DNA from: Mastigias papua
Lineage: Eukaryota > Cnidaria > Scyphozoa > Rhizostomeae > Mastigiidae
Direction of reading: 5' to 3'
Length of the DNA: 64,000 bases
NCBI GenBank assembly: GCA_964019165.1
Contig: CAXHSL010000006.1
Location: forward strand, 1-64,000
Part shown: piece after piece, positions 14,873 through 26,602 of the stretch
Numbering within the stretch: position 1 is the first letter of the stretch
Layout of the letters: every line of letters begins with the position of its first letter
The notes under the pieces: generated by a model
Database searches by the model: none
What the model saw: the letters and a program-made list of their open reading frames with translations, nothing else
Told to the model about the DNA's origin: nothing
Translations under genes and position numbers: made by a program

Positions 14873-17123
14873 TTGGCCAAACATCGCTCATTTTCATCAC
14901 TTTTCAATCTGCAGTCAAAATCAATCAATTTCAATTTTGGTCATTTTTGGCCAAAATACCAAGGTGATAGCCTTACTTTTTGGCCAAAAATCGCTCATTT
15001 TCATCACTTTTCAATCTGCAATCAAAATCAATCAATTTCAATTTTGGTCATTTTTGGCCAAAATAGCAAGGTTATGGCCTTACTCTTTGGCCAAAAATCG
15101 CTCATTTTCATCACTTTTCAATCTGCAATCAAAATCAATCAATTTCAATTTTGGTCATTTTTGGCCAAAATACCAAGGTTATAGCCTTACTTTTCGGCCA
15201 AAAATCGCTCATTTTCATCACTTTTCAATCTGCAATCAAAATCAATCAATGTCAATTTTGGTCATTTTTGGCCAAAATACCAAGGTTATAGCTTTACTGT
15301 TTGGCCAAACATCGCTCATTTTCATCACTTTTCAATCTGCAGTCAAAATCAATCAATTTCAATTTTGGTCATTGTTAGCCAAAATATCAAGGTTATAGCC
15401 TTACTTTTTGGCCAAATATCGCTCATTTTCATCACTTTTCAATCTGCAATCAAAATCAATCAATGTCAATTTTGGTCATTTTTGGCCAAAATAGCAAGGT
15501 TATGGCCTTACTCTTTGGCCAAAAATCGCTCATTTTCATCACTTTTCAATCTGCAATCAAAATCAATCAATTTCAATTTTGGTCATTTTTGGCCAAAATA
15601 CCAAGGTTATAGCCTTACTTTTCGGCCAAAAATCGCTCAATGTCATCACTTTTCAATCTGCAACCAAAATCAATCAATTTCAATTTTGGTCATATTTGGC
15701 CTAAATACGAAGGTTATAGCCTTACTTTTTGGCCAAACATCGCTCATTTTCATCACTTTTCAATCTGCAATCAAAATCAATCAATTTCAATTTTGGTCAT
15801 TTTTGGCCAAAATACCAAGGTTATAGCCTTACTTTTTGGCCAAAAATCGCTCGGCCATTTTCATCACTTTTCAATCTGCAATCAAAATCAATCAATTTCA
15901 ATTTTGGTCAATTTTGGCCAAAATACCAAGGTTATAGCCGTACTTTTCGGCCAAAAATCGCTCATTTTCATCACTTTTCAATCTGCAATCAAAATCAATC
16001 AATGTCAATTTTGGTCATTTTTGGCCAAAATACCAAGGTTATAGCCTTACTGTTTGGCCAAACATCGCTCATTTTCATCACTTTTCAATCTGCAGTCAAA
16101 GTCAATCAATTTCAATTTTGGTCATTTTTGGCCAAAATACCAAGGTTATAGCCTTACTTTTTGGCCAAAAATCGCTCATTTTCATCACTTTTCAATCTGC
16201 AATCAAAATCAATCAATTTCAATTGTGGTCATTTTTGGCCAAAATACCAAGGTTATAGCCTTACTTTTTGGCCAAAAATCGCTCATTTTCATCACTTTTC
16301 AATCTGCAATCAAAATCAATCAATGTCAATTTTGGTCATTTTTGGCCAAAATACCAAGGTTATAGCTTTACTGTTTGGCCAAACATCGCTCATTTTCATC
16401 ACTTTTCAATCTGCAGTCAAAATCAATCAATTTCAATTTTGGTCATTTTTGGCCAAAATACCAAGGTGATAGCCTTACTTTTTGGCCAAAAATCGCTCAT
16501 TTTCATCACTTTTCAATCTGCAATCAAAATCAATCAATTTCAATTTTGGTCATTTTTGGCCAAAATAGCAAGGTTATGGCCTTACTCTTTGGCCAAAAAT
16601 CGCTCATTTTCATCACTTTTCAATCTGCAATCAAAATCAATCAATTTCAATTTTGGTCATTTTTGGCCAAAATACCAAGGTTATAGCCTTACTTTTCGGC
16701 CAAAAATCGCTCATTTTCATCACTTTTCAATCTGCAATCAAAATCAATCAATGTCAATTTTGGTCATTTTTGGCCAAAATACCAAGGTTATAGCTTTACT
16801 GTTTGGCCAAACATCGCTCATTTTCATCACTTTTCAATCTGCAGTCAAAATCAATCAATTTCAATTTTGGTCATTTTTGGCCAAAATACCAAGGTGATAG
16901 CCTTACTTTTTGGCCAAATATCGCTCATTTTCATCACTTTTCAATCTGCAATCAAAATCAATCAATTTCAATTTTGGTCATTTTTGGCCAAAATAGCAAG
17001 GTTATGGCCTTACTCTTTGGCCAAAAATCGCTCATTTTCATCACTTTTCAATCTGCAATCAAAATCAATCAATTTCAATTTTGGTCATTTTTGGCCAAAA
17101 TACCAAGGTTATAGCCTTACGTT
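14873..17123 (+). repeat. 4-monomer (428-bp) higher-order repeat
   Basis: Units start at 14873, 15301, 16375 and 16803. The order of marked monomers is CTGTTTGGCCAAACATC with CTGCAGTC and CAAGGTGATAGCC, then AGCAAGGTTATGGCC with TACTCTTTGG, then a plain copy leading to CTTTTCGGCC, then CAATGTCAATTTTGG with TAGCTTTACTG. The 15301 unit lacks the GTGATAGCC change and the last unit ends in CGTTTTGGCC instead of CTTTTCGGCC. The region 14659-15620 is also repeated 1502 bp downstream (14 x 107 plus a 4-bp insertion). Confidence 0.75.
15853..15856 (+). repeat. 4-bp GGCC insertion in one monomer
   Basis: The monomer at about 15836 reads CGCTCGGCCATTTTC where all others read CGCTCATTTTC. It adds a third GGCC core and shifts array phase by +4, which explains the 1502-bp spacing of the surrounding blocks. 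No other copy in the window carries it. Confidence 0.85.
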
Positions 17124-18832
17124 TTGGCCAAAAATCGCTCATTTTCATCACTTTTCAATCTGCAATCAAAATCAATCAATGTCAATTTTGGTCATTTTTG
17201 GCCAAAATACCATTGTTATAGTCTTACTTTTTGGCCAAAAATCGCTCATTTTCATCACTTTTCAATCTGCAATCAAAATCAATCAATTTCAATTATGGTC
17301 ATTTTTGGCCAAAATACCAAGGTTATAGCCTTACTTTTTGGCCAAAAATCGCTCATTTTCATCACTTTTCAATCTGCAATCACAAGCAATCAATTTCAAT
17401 TTTGGTCATTTGTGGCCAAAATACCAAGGTTATAGCCTTACTTTTTGGCCAAAAATCGCTCATTTTCATCACTTTTCAATCTGCAATCAAAATCAATCAA
17501 TTTCAAGTTTGGTCATTTTTGGCCAAAATACCAAGGTTATAGCCTTACTTTTTGGCCAAAAATCGCTCATTTTCATCACTTTTCAATCTGCAATCAAAAT
17601 CAATCAATTTCAATTTTGGTCATTTTTGGCCAAAATACCAAGGTTATAGCCTTACGTTTTGGCCAAAAATCGCTCATTTTCATCACTTGTCAATCTGCAA
17701 TCAAAATCAATCAATGTCAAATTTGGTCATTTTTGGCCAAAATACCAATGTTATAGTCTTACTTTTTGGCCAAAAATCGCTCATTTTCATCACTTTTCAA
17801 TCTGCAATCAAAGGCAATCAATTTCAATTTTGGTCATTTGTGGCCAAAATACCAAGGTTATAGCCTTACTTTTTGGCCAAAACTCGCTCATTTTCATCAC
17901 TTTTCAATCTGCAATCAAAATCAATCAATGTCAATTTTGGTCATTTGTGGCCAAAATACCAAGGTTATAGCCTTACTGTTTGGCCAAACATCGCTCATTT
18001 TCATCACTTTTCAATCTGCAGTCAAAGTCAATCAATTTCAATTTTGGTCATTTTTGGCCAAAATACCAAGGTTATAGCCTTACTTTTTGGCCAAAAATCG
18101 CTCATTTTCATCACTTTTCAATCTGCAATCAAAATCAATCAATTTCAATTGTGGTCATTTTTGGCCAAAATACCAAGGTTATAGCCTTACTTTTCGGCCA
18201 AAAATCGCTCATTTTCATCACTTTTCAATCTGCAATCAAAATCAATCAATGTCAATTTTGGTCATTTTTGGCCAAAATACCAAGGTTATAGCTTTACTGT
18301 TTGGCCAAACATCGCTCATTTTCATCACTTTTCAATCTGCAGTCAAAATCAATCAATTTCAATTTTGGTCATTTTTGGCCAAAATACCAAGGTGATAGCC
18401 TTACTTTTTGGCCAAAAATCGCTCATTTTCATCATTTTTCAATCTGCAATCAAAATCAATCAATTTCAATTTTGGTCATTTTTGGCCAAAATAGCAAGGT
18501 TATAGCCTTACTCTTTGGCCAAAAATCGCTCATTTTCATCACTTTTCAATCTGCAATCAAAATCAATCAATTTCAATTTTGGTCATTTTTGGCCAAAATA
18601 CCAAGGTTATAGCCTTACGTTTTGGCCAAAAATCGCTCATTTTCATCACTTTTCAATCTGCAATCAAAATCAATCAATGTCAATTTTGGTCATTTTTGGC
18701 CAAAATACCATTGTTATAGTCTTACTTTTTGGCCAAAAATCGCTCATTTTCATCACTTTTCAATCTGCAATCAAAATCAATCAATTTCAATTGTGGTCAT
18801 TTTTGGCCAAAATACCAAGGTTATAGCCTTAC

Positions 18833-21190
18833 TTGTTGGCCAGAAATCGCTCAATTTCATCACTTTTCAATCTGCAATCAAAATCAATCAATTTCAATTT
18901 TGGTCATTTTTGGCCAAAATACCAAGGTTATAGCCTTACGTTTTGGCCAAACATCGCTCATTTTCATCACTTTTCAATCTGCAATCAAAATCAATCAATG
19001 TCAAGTTTGGTCATATTTGGCCAAAATACCATTGTTATAGTCTTACTTTTTGGCCAAAAATCGCTCATTTTCATCACTTTTCAATCTGCAATCAAAAGCA
19101 ATCAATTTCAATTTTGGTCATTTTTCGCCAAAATACCAAGGTTATAGCCTTACTTTTTGGCCAAAAATCGCTCATTTTCATCACTTTTCAATCTGCAATC
19201 ACAAGCAATCAATTTCAATTTTGGTCATTTGTGGCCAAAATACCAAGGTTATAGCCTTACTTTTTGGCCAAAAATCGCTCATTTTCATCACTTTTCACTC
19301 TGCAATCAAAATCAATCAATTTCAAGTTTGGTCATTTTTGGCCAAAATACCAAGGTTATAGCCTTAATTTTTGGCCAAAAATCGCTCATTTTCATCACTT
19401 GTCAATCTGCAATCAAAATCAATCAATTTCAATTTTGGTCATTTTTGGCCAAAATACCAAGGTTATAGCCTTACTTTTCGGCCAAAAATCGCTCATTTTC
19501 ATCACTTTTCAATCTGCAATCAAAATCAATCAATGTCAATTTTGGTCATTTTTGGCCAAAATACCAAGGTTATAGCTTTACTGTTTGGCCAAACATCGCT
19601 CATTTTCATCACTTTTCAATCTGCAGTCAAAATCAATCAATTTCAATTTTGGTCATTTTTGGCCAAAATAGCAAGGTGATAGCCTTACTTTTTGGCCAAA
19701 AATCGCTCATTTTCATCACTTTTCAATCTGCAATCAAAAGCAATCAATTTCAATATTGGTCATTTTTGGCCAAAATACCAAGGTTATAGCCTTACTTTTT
19801 GGCCAAAAATCGCTCATTTTCATCACTTTTCAATCTGCAATCAAAATCAATCAATTTCAATTTTGGTCATTTTTGGCCAAAATACCAAGGTTATAGCCTT
19901 ACGTTTTGGCCAAACATCGCTCATTTTCATCACTTTTCAATCTGCAATCAAAATCAATCAATGTCAATTTTGGTCATTTTTGGCCAAAATACCAATGTTA
20001 TAGTCTTACTTTTTGGCCAAAAATCGCTCATTTTCATCACTTTTCAATCTGCAATCAAAAGCAATCAATTTCAATTTTGGTCATTTTTGGCCAAAATACC
20101 AAGGTTATAGCCTTACTTTTTGGCCAAAAATCGCTCATTTTCATCACTTTTCAATCTGCAATCACAAGCAATCAATTTCAATTTTGGTCATTTGTGGCCA
20201 AAATACCAAGGTTATAGCCTTACTTTTTGGCCAAAAATCGCTCATTTTCATCACTTTTCAATCTGCAATCAAAATCAATCAATTTCAAGTTTGGTCATTT
20301 TTGGCCAAAATACCAAGGTTATAGCCTTACTTTTTGGCCAAAAATCGCTCATTTTCATCACTTGTCAATCTGCAATCAAAATCAATCAATTTCAATTTTG
20401 GTCATTTTTGGCCAAAATACCAAGGTTATAGCCTTACTTTTCGGCCAAAAATCGCTCATTTTCATCACTTTTCAATCTGCAATCAAAATCAATCAATGTC
20501 AATTTTGGTCATTTTTGGCCAAAATACCAAGGTTATAGCTTTACTGTTTGGCCAAACATCGCTCATTTTCATCACTTTTCAATCTGCAGTCAAAATCAAT
20601 CAATTTCAATTTTGGTCATTTTTGGCCAAAATACCAAGGTGATAGCCTTACTTTTTGGCCAAAAATCGCTCATTTTCATCACTTTTCAATCTGCAATCAA
20701 AAGCAATCAATTTCAATATTGGTCATTTTTGGCCAAAATACCAAGGTTATAGCCTTACTTTTTGGCCAAAAATCGCTCATTTTCATCACTTTTCAATCTG
20801 CAATCAAAATCAATCAATTTCAATTTTGGTCATTTTTGGCCAAAATACCAAGGTTATAGCCTTACGTTTTGGCCAAAAATCGCTCATTTTCATCACTTTT
20901 CAATCTGCAATCAAAATCAATCAATTTCAATTTTGGTCATTTTTGGCCAAAATACCAAGGTTATAGCCTTACTTTTTGGCCAAAAATCGCTCATTTTCAT
21001 CACTTTTCAATCTGCAATCAAAAGCAATCAATTTCAATTTTGGTCATTTTTGGCCAAAATACCAAGGTTATAGCCTTACTTTTTGGCCAAAAATCGCTCA
21101 TTTTCATCACTTTTCAATCTGCAATCACAAGCAATCAATTTCAATTTTGGTCATTTGTGGCCAAAATACCAAGGTTATAGCCTTACTTTT
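18833..21190 (+). repeat. 9-monomer (963-bp) higher-order repeat
   Basis: About 2.4 units with a 963-bp period. Markers are CAATCACAAGCAATC (19157, 20120, 21083), CACTTGTCAATC (19371, 20334), CTTTTCGGCC with CAATGTC (19478, 20441), CTGTTTGGCCAAACATC with CTGCAGTC and GTGATAGCC (19585, 20548), and CAATATTGG (19692, 20655). Copies differ at only a few bases per unit by eye. A related CACAAGC monomer at 17338 lies 17 monomers upstream of 19157. Confidence 0.85.
20940..20986. repeat. Imperfect dyad (hairpin-capable), one example of a per-monomer element
   Basis: TTTTTGGCCAAAA at 20940-20952 is the exact reverse complement of TTTTGGCCAAAAA at 20974-20986. Between them AAGG (20957-20960) and CCTT (20967-20970) can pair around a TTATAG loop. 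The result is a 13-bp outer stem, a 4/3-nt internal loop, a 4-bp inner stem and a 6-nt loop. Each outer arm is itself nearly palindromic, so the arms can also fold alone or act as separate binding sites. The arrangement recurs at every monomer junction; in copies starting TTGGCCAAAC the outer stem loses its end pair. Whether it folds or binds protein is inference. Confidence 0.8.
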
Positions 21191-22045
21191 TGGCCAAAAA
21201 TTGCTCATTTTCATCACTTTTCAATCTGCAATCAAAATCAATCAATTTCAATTTTGGTCATTTTTGGCCAAAATACCAAGGATATAGCCTTACTTTTTGG
21301 CCAAAAATCGCTCATTTTCATCACTTTTCAATCTGCAATCAAAATCAATCAATTTCAATTTTGGTCATTTTTGGCCAAAATACCAAGGTTATAGCCTTAC
21401 GTTTTGGCCAAAAATCGCTCATTTTCATCACTTTTCAATCTGCAATCAAAATCAATCAATGTCAATTTTGGTCATTTTTGGCCAAAATACCATTGTTATA
21501 GTCTTACTTTTTGGCCAAAAATCGCTCATTTTCATCACTTTTCAATCTGCAATCAAAAGCAATCAATTTCAAGTTTGGTCATTTGTGGCCAGAATACCAA
21601 GGTTATAGCCTTACTTTTTGGCCAAAAATCGCTCATTTTCATCACTTTTCAATCTGCAATCACAAGCAATCAATTTCAATTTTGGTCATTTGTGGCCAAA
21701 ATACCAAGGTTATAGCCGTACTTTTTGGCCAAAAATCGCTCATTTTCATCACTTTTCAATCTGCAATCAAAATCAATCAATTTCAATTTTGGTCATTTTT
21801 GGCCAAAATACCAAGGTTATAGCCTTACGTTTTGGCCAAAAATCGCTCATTTTCATCACTTTTCAATCTGCAATCAAAATCAATTAATGTCAATTTTGGT
21901 CATTTTTGGCCAAAATACCATTGTTATAGTCTTACTTTTCGGCCAAAAATCGCTCATTTTCATCACTTTTCAATCTCCAATCAAAATCAATCAATTTCAA
22001 TTTTGGTCATTTTTGGCCAAAATACCAAGGTTATAGCCTTACTTT

Positions 22046-23757
22046 TTGGCCAAACATCGCTCATTTTCATCACTTTTCAATCTGCAGTCAAAATCAATCA
22101 ATTTCAATTTTGGTCATTTTTGGCCAAAATACCAAGGTTATAGCCTTACTTTTTGGCCAAACATCGCTCATTTTCATCACTTTTCAATCTGCAATCAAAA
22201 TCATTCAATTTTAATTTTGGTCATTTTTGGCCAAAATATCAAGGTTATAGCCTTACTGTTTGGCCAAAAATCGCTCATTTTCATCACTTTTCAATCTGCA
22301 ATCAAAATCAATCAATGTCAATTTTGGTCATTGTTGGCCAAAATACCAAGGTTATAGCCTTACTTTTTGGCCAAAAATCGCTCATTTTCATCACTTGTAA
22401 ATCTGCAATCAAAATCAATCAATTTCAATTTTGGTTAATTGTGGACAACATACGAAGGTTATAGCCTTACGTTTTGGCCCAAAATCGCTCATGTTCATCA
22501 CGTTTCAATCTGCAATCAAAATCAATCAATTTCAATATTGGTCATTTTTGGCCAAAATACCAAGGTTATAGCCTAACTTTTTGGCCAAAAATCGCTCATG
22601 TTCATCACTTTTCAATCTGCAATCACAATCAATCAATTTCAATTTTGGTCATGTGTGGCCAAAATACCAAGGTTATAGCCTTACTTTTTGGCCAAAAATC
22701 GCTCATTTTCATCACTTTTCAATCTGCAATCACAAGCAATCAATTTCAATTTTGGTCATTTTTGGCCAAAATACCAAGGTTATAGCCTTACTTTTTGGCC
22801 AAACATCGCTCATTTTCATCACTGTTCAATCTGCAGTCAAAATCAATCAATTTCAATTTTGGTCATTTTTGGCCAAAATACCAAGGTTATAGCCTTACTT
22901 TTTGGCCAAACATCGCTCATTTTCATCACTTTTCAATCTGCAATCAAAATCATTCAATTTTAATTGTGGTCATATTTGGCCAAAATATCAAGGTTATAGC
23001 CTTACTGTTTGGCCAAAAATCGCTCATTTTCATCACTTTTCAATCTGCAATCAAAATCAATCAATGTCAATTTTGGTCATTGTTGGCCAAAATACCAAGG
23101 TTATAGCCTTACTTTTTGGCCAAAAATCGCTCATTTTCATCACTTGTAAATCTGCAATCAAAATCAATCAATTTCAATTTTGGTTAATTGTGGACAACAT
23201 ACGAAGGTTATAGCCTTACGTTTTGGCCCAAAATCGCTCATGTTCATCACGTTTCAATCTGCAATCAAAATCAATCAATTTCAATATTGGTCATTTTTGG
23301 CCAAAATACCAAGGTTATAGCCTAACTTTTTGGCCAAAAATCGCTCATGTTCATCACTTTTCAATCTGCAATCACAATCAATCAATTTCAATTTTGGTCA
23401 TGTGTGGCCAAAATACCAAGGTTATAGCCTTACTTTTTGGCCAAAAATCGCTCATTTTCATCACTTTTCAATCTGCAATCACAAGCAATCAATTTCAATT
23501 TTGGTCATTTTTGGCCAAAATACCAAGGTTATAGCCTTACTTTTTGGCCAAACATCGCTCATTTTCATCACTGTTCAATCTGCAGTCAAAATCAATCAAT
23601 TTCAATTTTGGTCATTTTTGGCCAAAATACCAAGGTTATAGCCTTACTTTTTGGCCAAACATCGCTCATTTTCATCACTTTTCAATCTGCAATCAAAATC
23701 ATTCAATTTTAATTTTGGTCATATTTGGCCAAAATATCAAGGTTATAGCCTTACTGT
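22046..23757 (+). repeat. 7-monomer (749-bp) higher-order repeat
   Basis: Units start at 22046 and 22795, with a partial third at 23544. Very distinctive markers repeat at 749 bp: CATTCAATTTTAATT (22153, 22902, 23651), CACTTGTAAATC followed by GGTTAATTGTGGACAACATACG (about 22395 and 23144), GGCCCAAAATCGCTCATGTTC (22474 and 23223), and CTAACTTTTTGGCC. Units 1 and 2 differ at only a handful of bases, making this one of the most recent amplifications in the window. Confidence 0.88.
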
Positions 23758-26407
23758 TTGGCCAAAAATCGCTCATTGTCATCACTTTTCAATCTGCAAT
23801 CAAAATCAATCAATTTCAAGTTTGGTCATTTTTGGCCAAAATACCAAGGTTATAGCCTTACGTTTTGGCCAAAAATTGCTCATTTTCATCACTTTTCAAT
23901 CTGCAATCAAAATCAATCAATTTCAATTTTGGTCATTTGTGGCGAAAATACCAAGGTTATAGCCTTACTTTTTGGCCAAAAATCGCTCATTTTCATCACT
24001 TTTCAATCTGCAATCAAAATCAATCAATTTCAAGTTTGGTCATTTTTGGCCAAAATACCAAGGTTATAGCTTTAGGTTTTGGCCAAAAATCGCTCATTTT
24101 CATCACTTTTCAATCTGCAATCAAAATCAATCAATTTCAATTTTGGTCATTTTTGGCCTAAATACCAAGGTTATAGCCTTACTGTTTGGCCAAAAATCGC
24201 TCATTTTCATCACTTTTCAATCTGCAATCAAAATCAATCAATTTCAATTGTGGTCATTTTTGGCCAAAATACCAAGGTTATAGCCTTACTTGTTGGCCAA
24301 AAATCGCTCAATTTCATCACTTTTCAATCTGCAATCAAAATCAATCAATTTCAATTTTGGTCATTTTTGGCCAAAATACCAAGGTTATAGCCTTACGTTT
24401 TGGCCAAACATCGCTCATTTTCATCACTTTTCCATCTGCAATCAAAATCAATCAATGTCAATTTTGGTCATTTTTGGCCAAAATACCAAGGTTATAGCCT
24501 TACTGTTTGGCCAAACATCGCTCATTTTCATCACTTTTCAATCTGCAGTCAAAATCAATCAATTTCAATTTTTATCATTTTTGGCCAAAATACCAAGGTT
24601 ATAGCCTTACTGTTTGGCCAAACATCGCTCATTTTCATCACTTTTCAATCTGCAATCAAAATCAATCAATGTCAATTTTGGTCATTTTTGGCCAAAATAC
24701 CAAGGTTATAGCCTTACTGTTTGGCCAAAAATCGCTCATTTTCATCACTTTTCAATCTGCAGTCAAAATCAATCAATTTCAATTGTGGTCATTGTTAGCC
24801 AAAATACCAAGGTTATAGCCTTACTTTTTGGCCAAATATCGCTCATTTTCATCACTTTTCAATCTGCAATCAAAATCAATCAATTTCAATGTTGGTCATT
24901 TTTGGCCAAAATACCAAGGTTATAGCCTTACTGTTTGGCCAAAAATCGCTCATTTTCATCACTTTTCAATCTGCAATCAAAATCAATCAATGTCAATGTT
25001 GGTCATTTTTGGCCAAAATACCAAGGTTATAGCCTTACTGTTTGGCCAAAAATTGCTCAATTTCATCACTTTTCAATCTGCAATCAAAATCAATCAATTT
25101 CAATGTTGGTCATTTTTGGCCTAAATACGAAGGTTATAGCCTTACTTTTTGGCCAAAAATCGCTCATTTTCATCACTTTTCAATCTGCAATCAAAATCAA
25201 TCAATTTCAATTTTGGTCATTGTTGGCCAAAATACCAAGGTGATAGCCTTACTTTTTGGCCAAAAATCGCTCATTTTCATCACTTTTCAATCTGCAATCA
25301 AAATCAATCAATTTCAATTTTGGTCATTTTTGGCCAAAATACCAAGGTTATAGCCTTACTTTTTGGCCAAACATCGCTCATTTTCATCACTTTTCAATCT
25401 GCAATCAAACTCAATCAATGTCAATTTTGGTCATTTGTGGCCAAAATACCAAGGTTATAGCCTTACTGTTTGGCCAAACATCGCTCATTTTCATCACTTT
25501 TCAATCTGCAGTCAAAGTCAATCAATTTCAATTTTGGTCATTTTTGGCCAAAATACGAAGGTTATAGCCTTACTTTTTGGCCAAAAATCGCTCATTTTCA
25601 TCACTTTTCAATCTGCAATCAAAATCAATCAATTTCAATTTTGGTCATTTTTGGCCAAAATACCAAGGTTATAGCCTTACTTTTCGGCCAAAAATCGCTC
25701 ATTTTCATCACTTTTCAATCTGCAATCAAAATCAATCAATGTCAATTTTGGTCATTTTTGGCCAAAATACCAAGGTTATAGCCTTACTGTTTGGCCAAAC
25801 ATCGCTCATTTTCATCACTTTTCAATCTGCAGTCAAAATCAATCAATTTCAATTTTGGTCATTTTTGGCCAAAATACCAAGGTGATAGCCTTACTTTTTG
25901 GCCAAAAATCGCTCATTTTCATCACTTTTCAATCTGCAATCAAAATCAATCAATTTCAATTTTGGTCATTTTTGGCCAAAATACCAAGGTTATAGCCTTA
26001 CTTTTTGGCCAAAAATCGCTCATTTTCATCACTTGTCAATCTGCAATCAAAATCAATCAATTTCAATTTTGGTCATTTTTGGCCAAAATACCAAGGTTAT
26101 AGCCTTACTTTTTGGCCAAAAATCGCTCATTTTCATCACTTTTCAATCTGCAATCAAAATCAATCAATTTCAATTTTGGTCATTTTTGGCCAAAATACCA
26201 AGGTTATAGCCTTACTGTTTGGCCAAAAATCGCTCATTTTCATCACTTTTCAATCTGCAATCAAAATCAATCAATTTCAATTTTGGTCATTGTTGGCCAA
26301 AATACCAAGGTTATAGCCTTACTTTTTGGCCAAAAATCGCTCATTTTCATCACTTTTCAATCTGCAATCAAAATCAATCAATGTCAATTTTGGTCATTTT
26401 TGGCCAA

Positions 26408-26412
26408 AATAC
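26408..26412. repeat. Left target-site duplication of the insertion
   Basis: AATAC at the last satellite bases before the insertion, matching AATAC at 26858-26862. Phase arithmetic supports it: the markers at 26326 and 26883 are 557 bp apart, which is 107 plus 450, or 445 inserted bases plus 5 duplicated. A 4-bp duplication (ATAC) with a 446-bp insert is equally compatible because the junction base is ambiguous. Confidence 0.8.
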
Positions 26413-26442
26413 TATAGGAACATGAATTGTTGGGTCCTATAG
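26412..26442. repeat. Terminal inverted repeat/hairpin at left end of insertion
   Basis: CTATAGGA (26412-26419) and TCCTATAG (26435-26442) are exact reverse complements separated by 15 nt. The first C is the last base of the duplicated target. The hairpin sits at the element's boundary (its 3' end if read on the minus strand), where it could be a transposition or termination signal, or chance. Confidence 0.6.
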
Positions 26443-26549
26443 ACTGCAATGTTCGATAAGTGACATCCTTCGTTGATCCATGGTGTTGTGTATCATTATT
26501 TAACGTGCAGAGAACACGGAGGCAGAGAGAGGAGACGATGTGTTGACTG

Positions 26550-26571
26550 TACTCTGACTCTACTCTGACTG
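26550..26571. repeat. Two tandem 11-bp repeats inside the insertion
   Basis: TACTCTGACTC at 26550-26560 is followed directly by TACTCTGACTG at 26561-26571 (10 of 11 bases identical). On the minus strand they lie at and just downstream of the initiator-like TCAGTC, giving CAGTCAGAGTA followed by GAGTCAGAGTA. They could be regulatory or a small local duplication. Confidence 0.55.
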
Positions 26572-26602
26572 AACTTTACATTACAAATAACAGTGATATA
26601 TA
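26567..26602 (-). promoter_or_regulatory. Candidate RNA polymerase II core promoter in the insertion
   Basis: On the minus strand TATATAT (26602 down to 26596) is followed by TCAGTC (26572 down to 26567), with the A of TCA at 26570, about 32 nt after the first T of the TATA motif. That is the usual TATA-to-initiator distance, and TCAGT matches the arthropod-type initiator TCAKTY. Transcription would run toward lower coordinates and leave the element into the satellite's C-rich-strand complement. It is a motif match only and AT-rich DNA gives such matches by chance. Confidence 0.35.

Larger units (their letters stand above)
1..26412 (+). repeat. 107-bp satellite array, left part
   Basis: Head-to-tail 107-bp monomers, all in one orientation; the first 98 bases are a partial copy and the TTGGCC phase marker then falls at 99, 206, 313, 420 and so on. 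Typical landmarks are GGCC at monomer positions 3-6 and 77-80, a CAAT-rich middle, and the box TACCAAGGTTATAGCCTTA. There is about one CpG per typical copy (the CG of ATCGCTC) and strong strand asymmetry (about 24 C to 11 G on this strand). Phase is kept exactly from 4386 to 13160 (82 copies) and from 16054 to 26219 (95 copies). Common variants are AAACATC versus AAAAATC after the first GGCC, CTGCAATC versus CTGCAGTC (the latter makes CTGCAG), and T-to-G changes in T-runs. No gene lies in this stretch. The family is not one I recognise; heterochromatic satellite is an inference from structure. Confidence 0.97.

Noticed and set aside
26451..26460. tRNA/SINE B-box-like GTTCGATAAG in the insertion
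   Set aside because: It lacks the rest of the B box (GGTTCGANTCC), has no A box at the right distance and no poly(A) or T-run end, so a tRNA-derived SINE is not supported.
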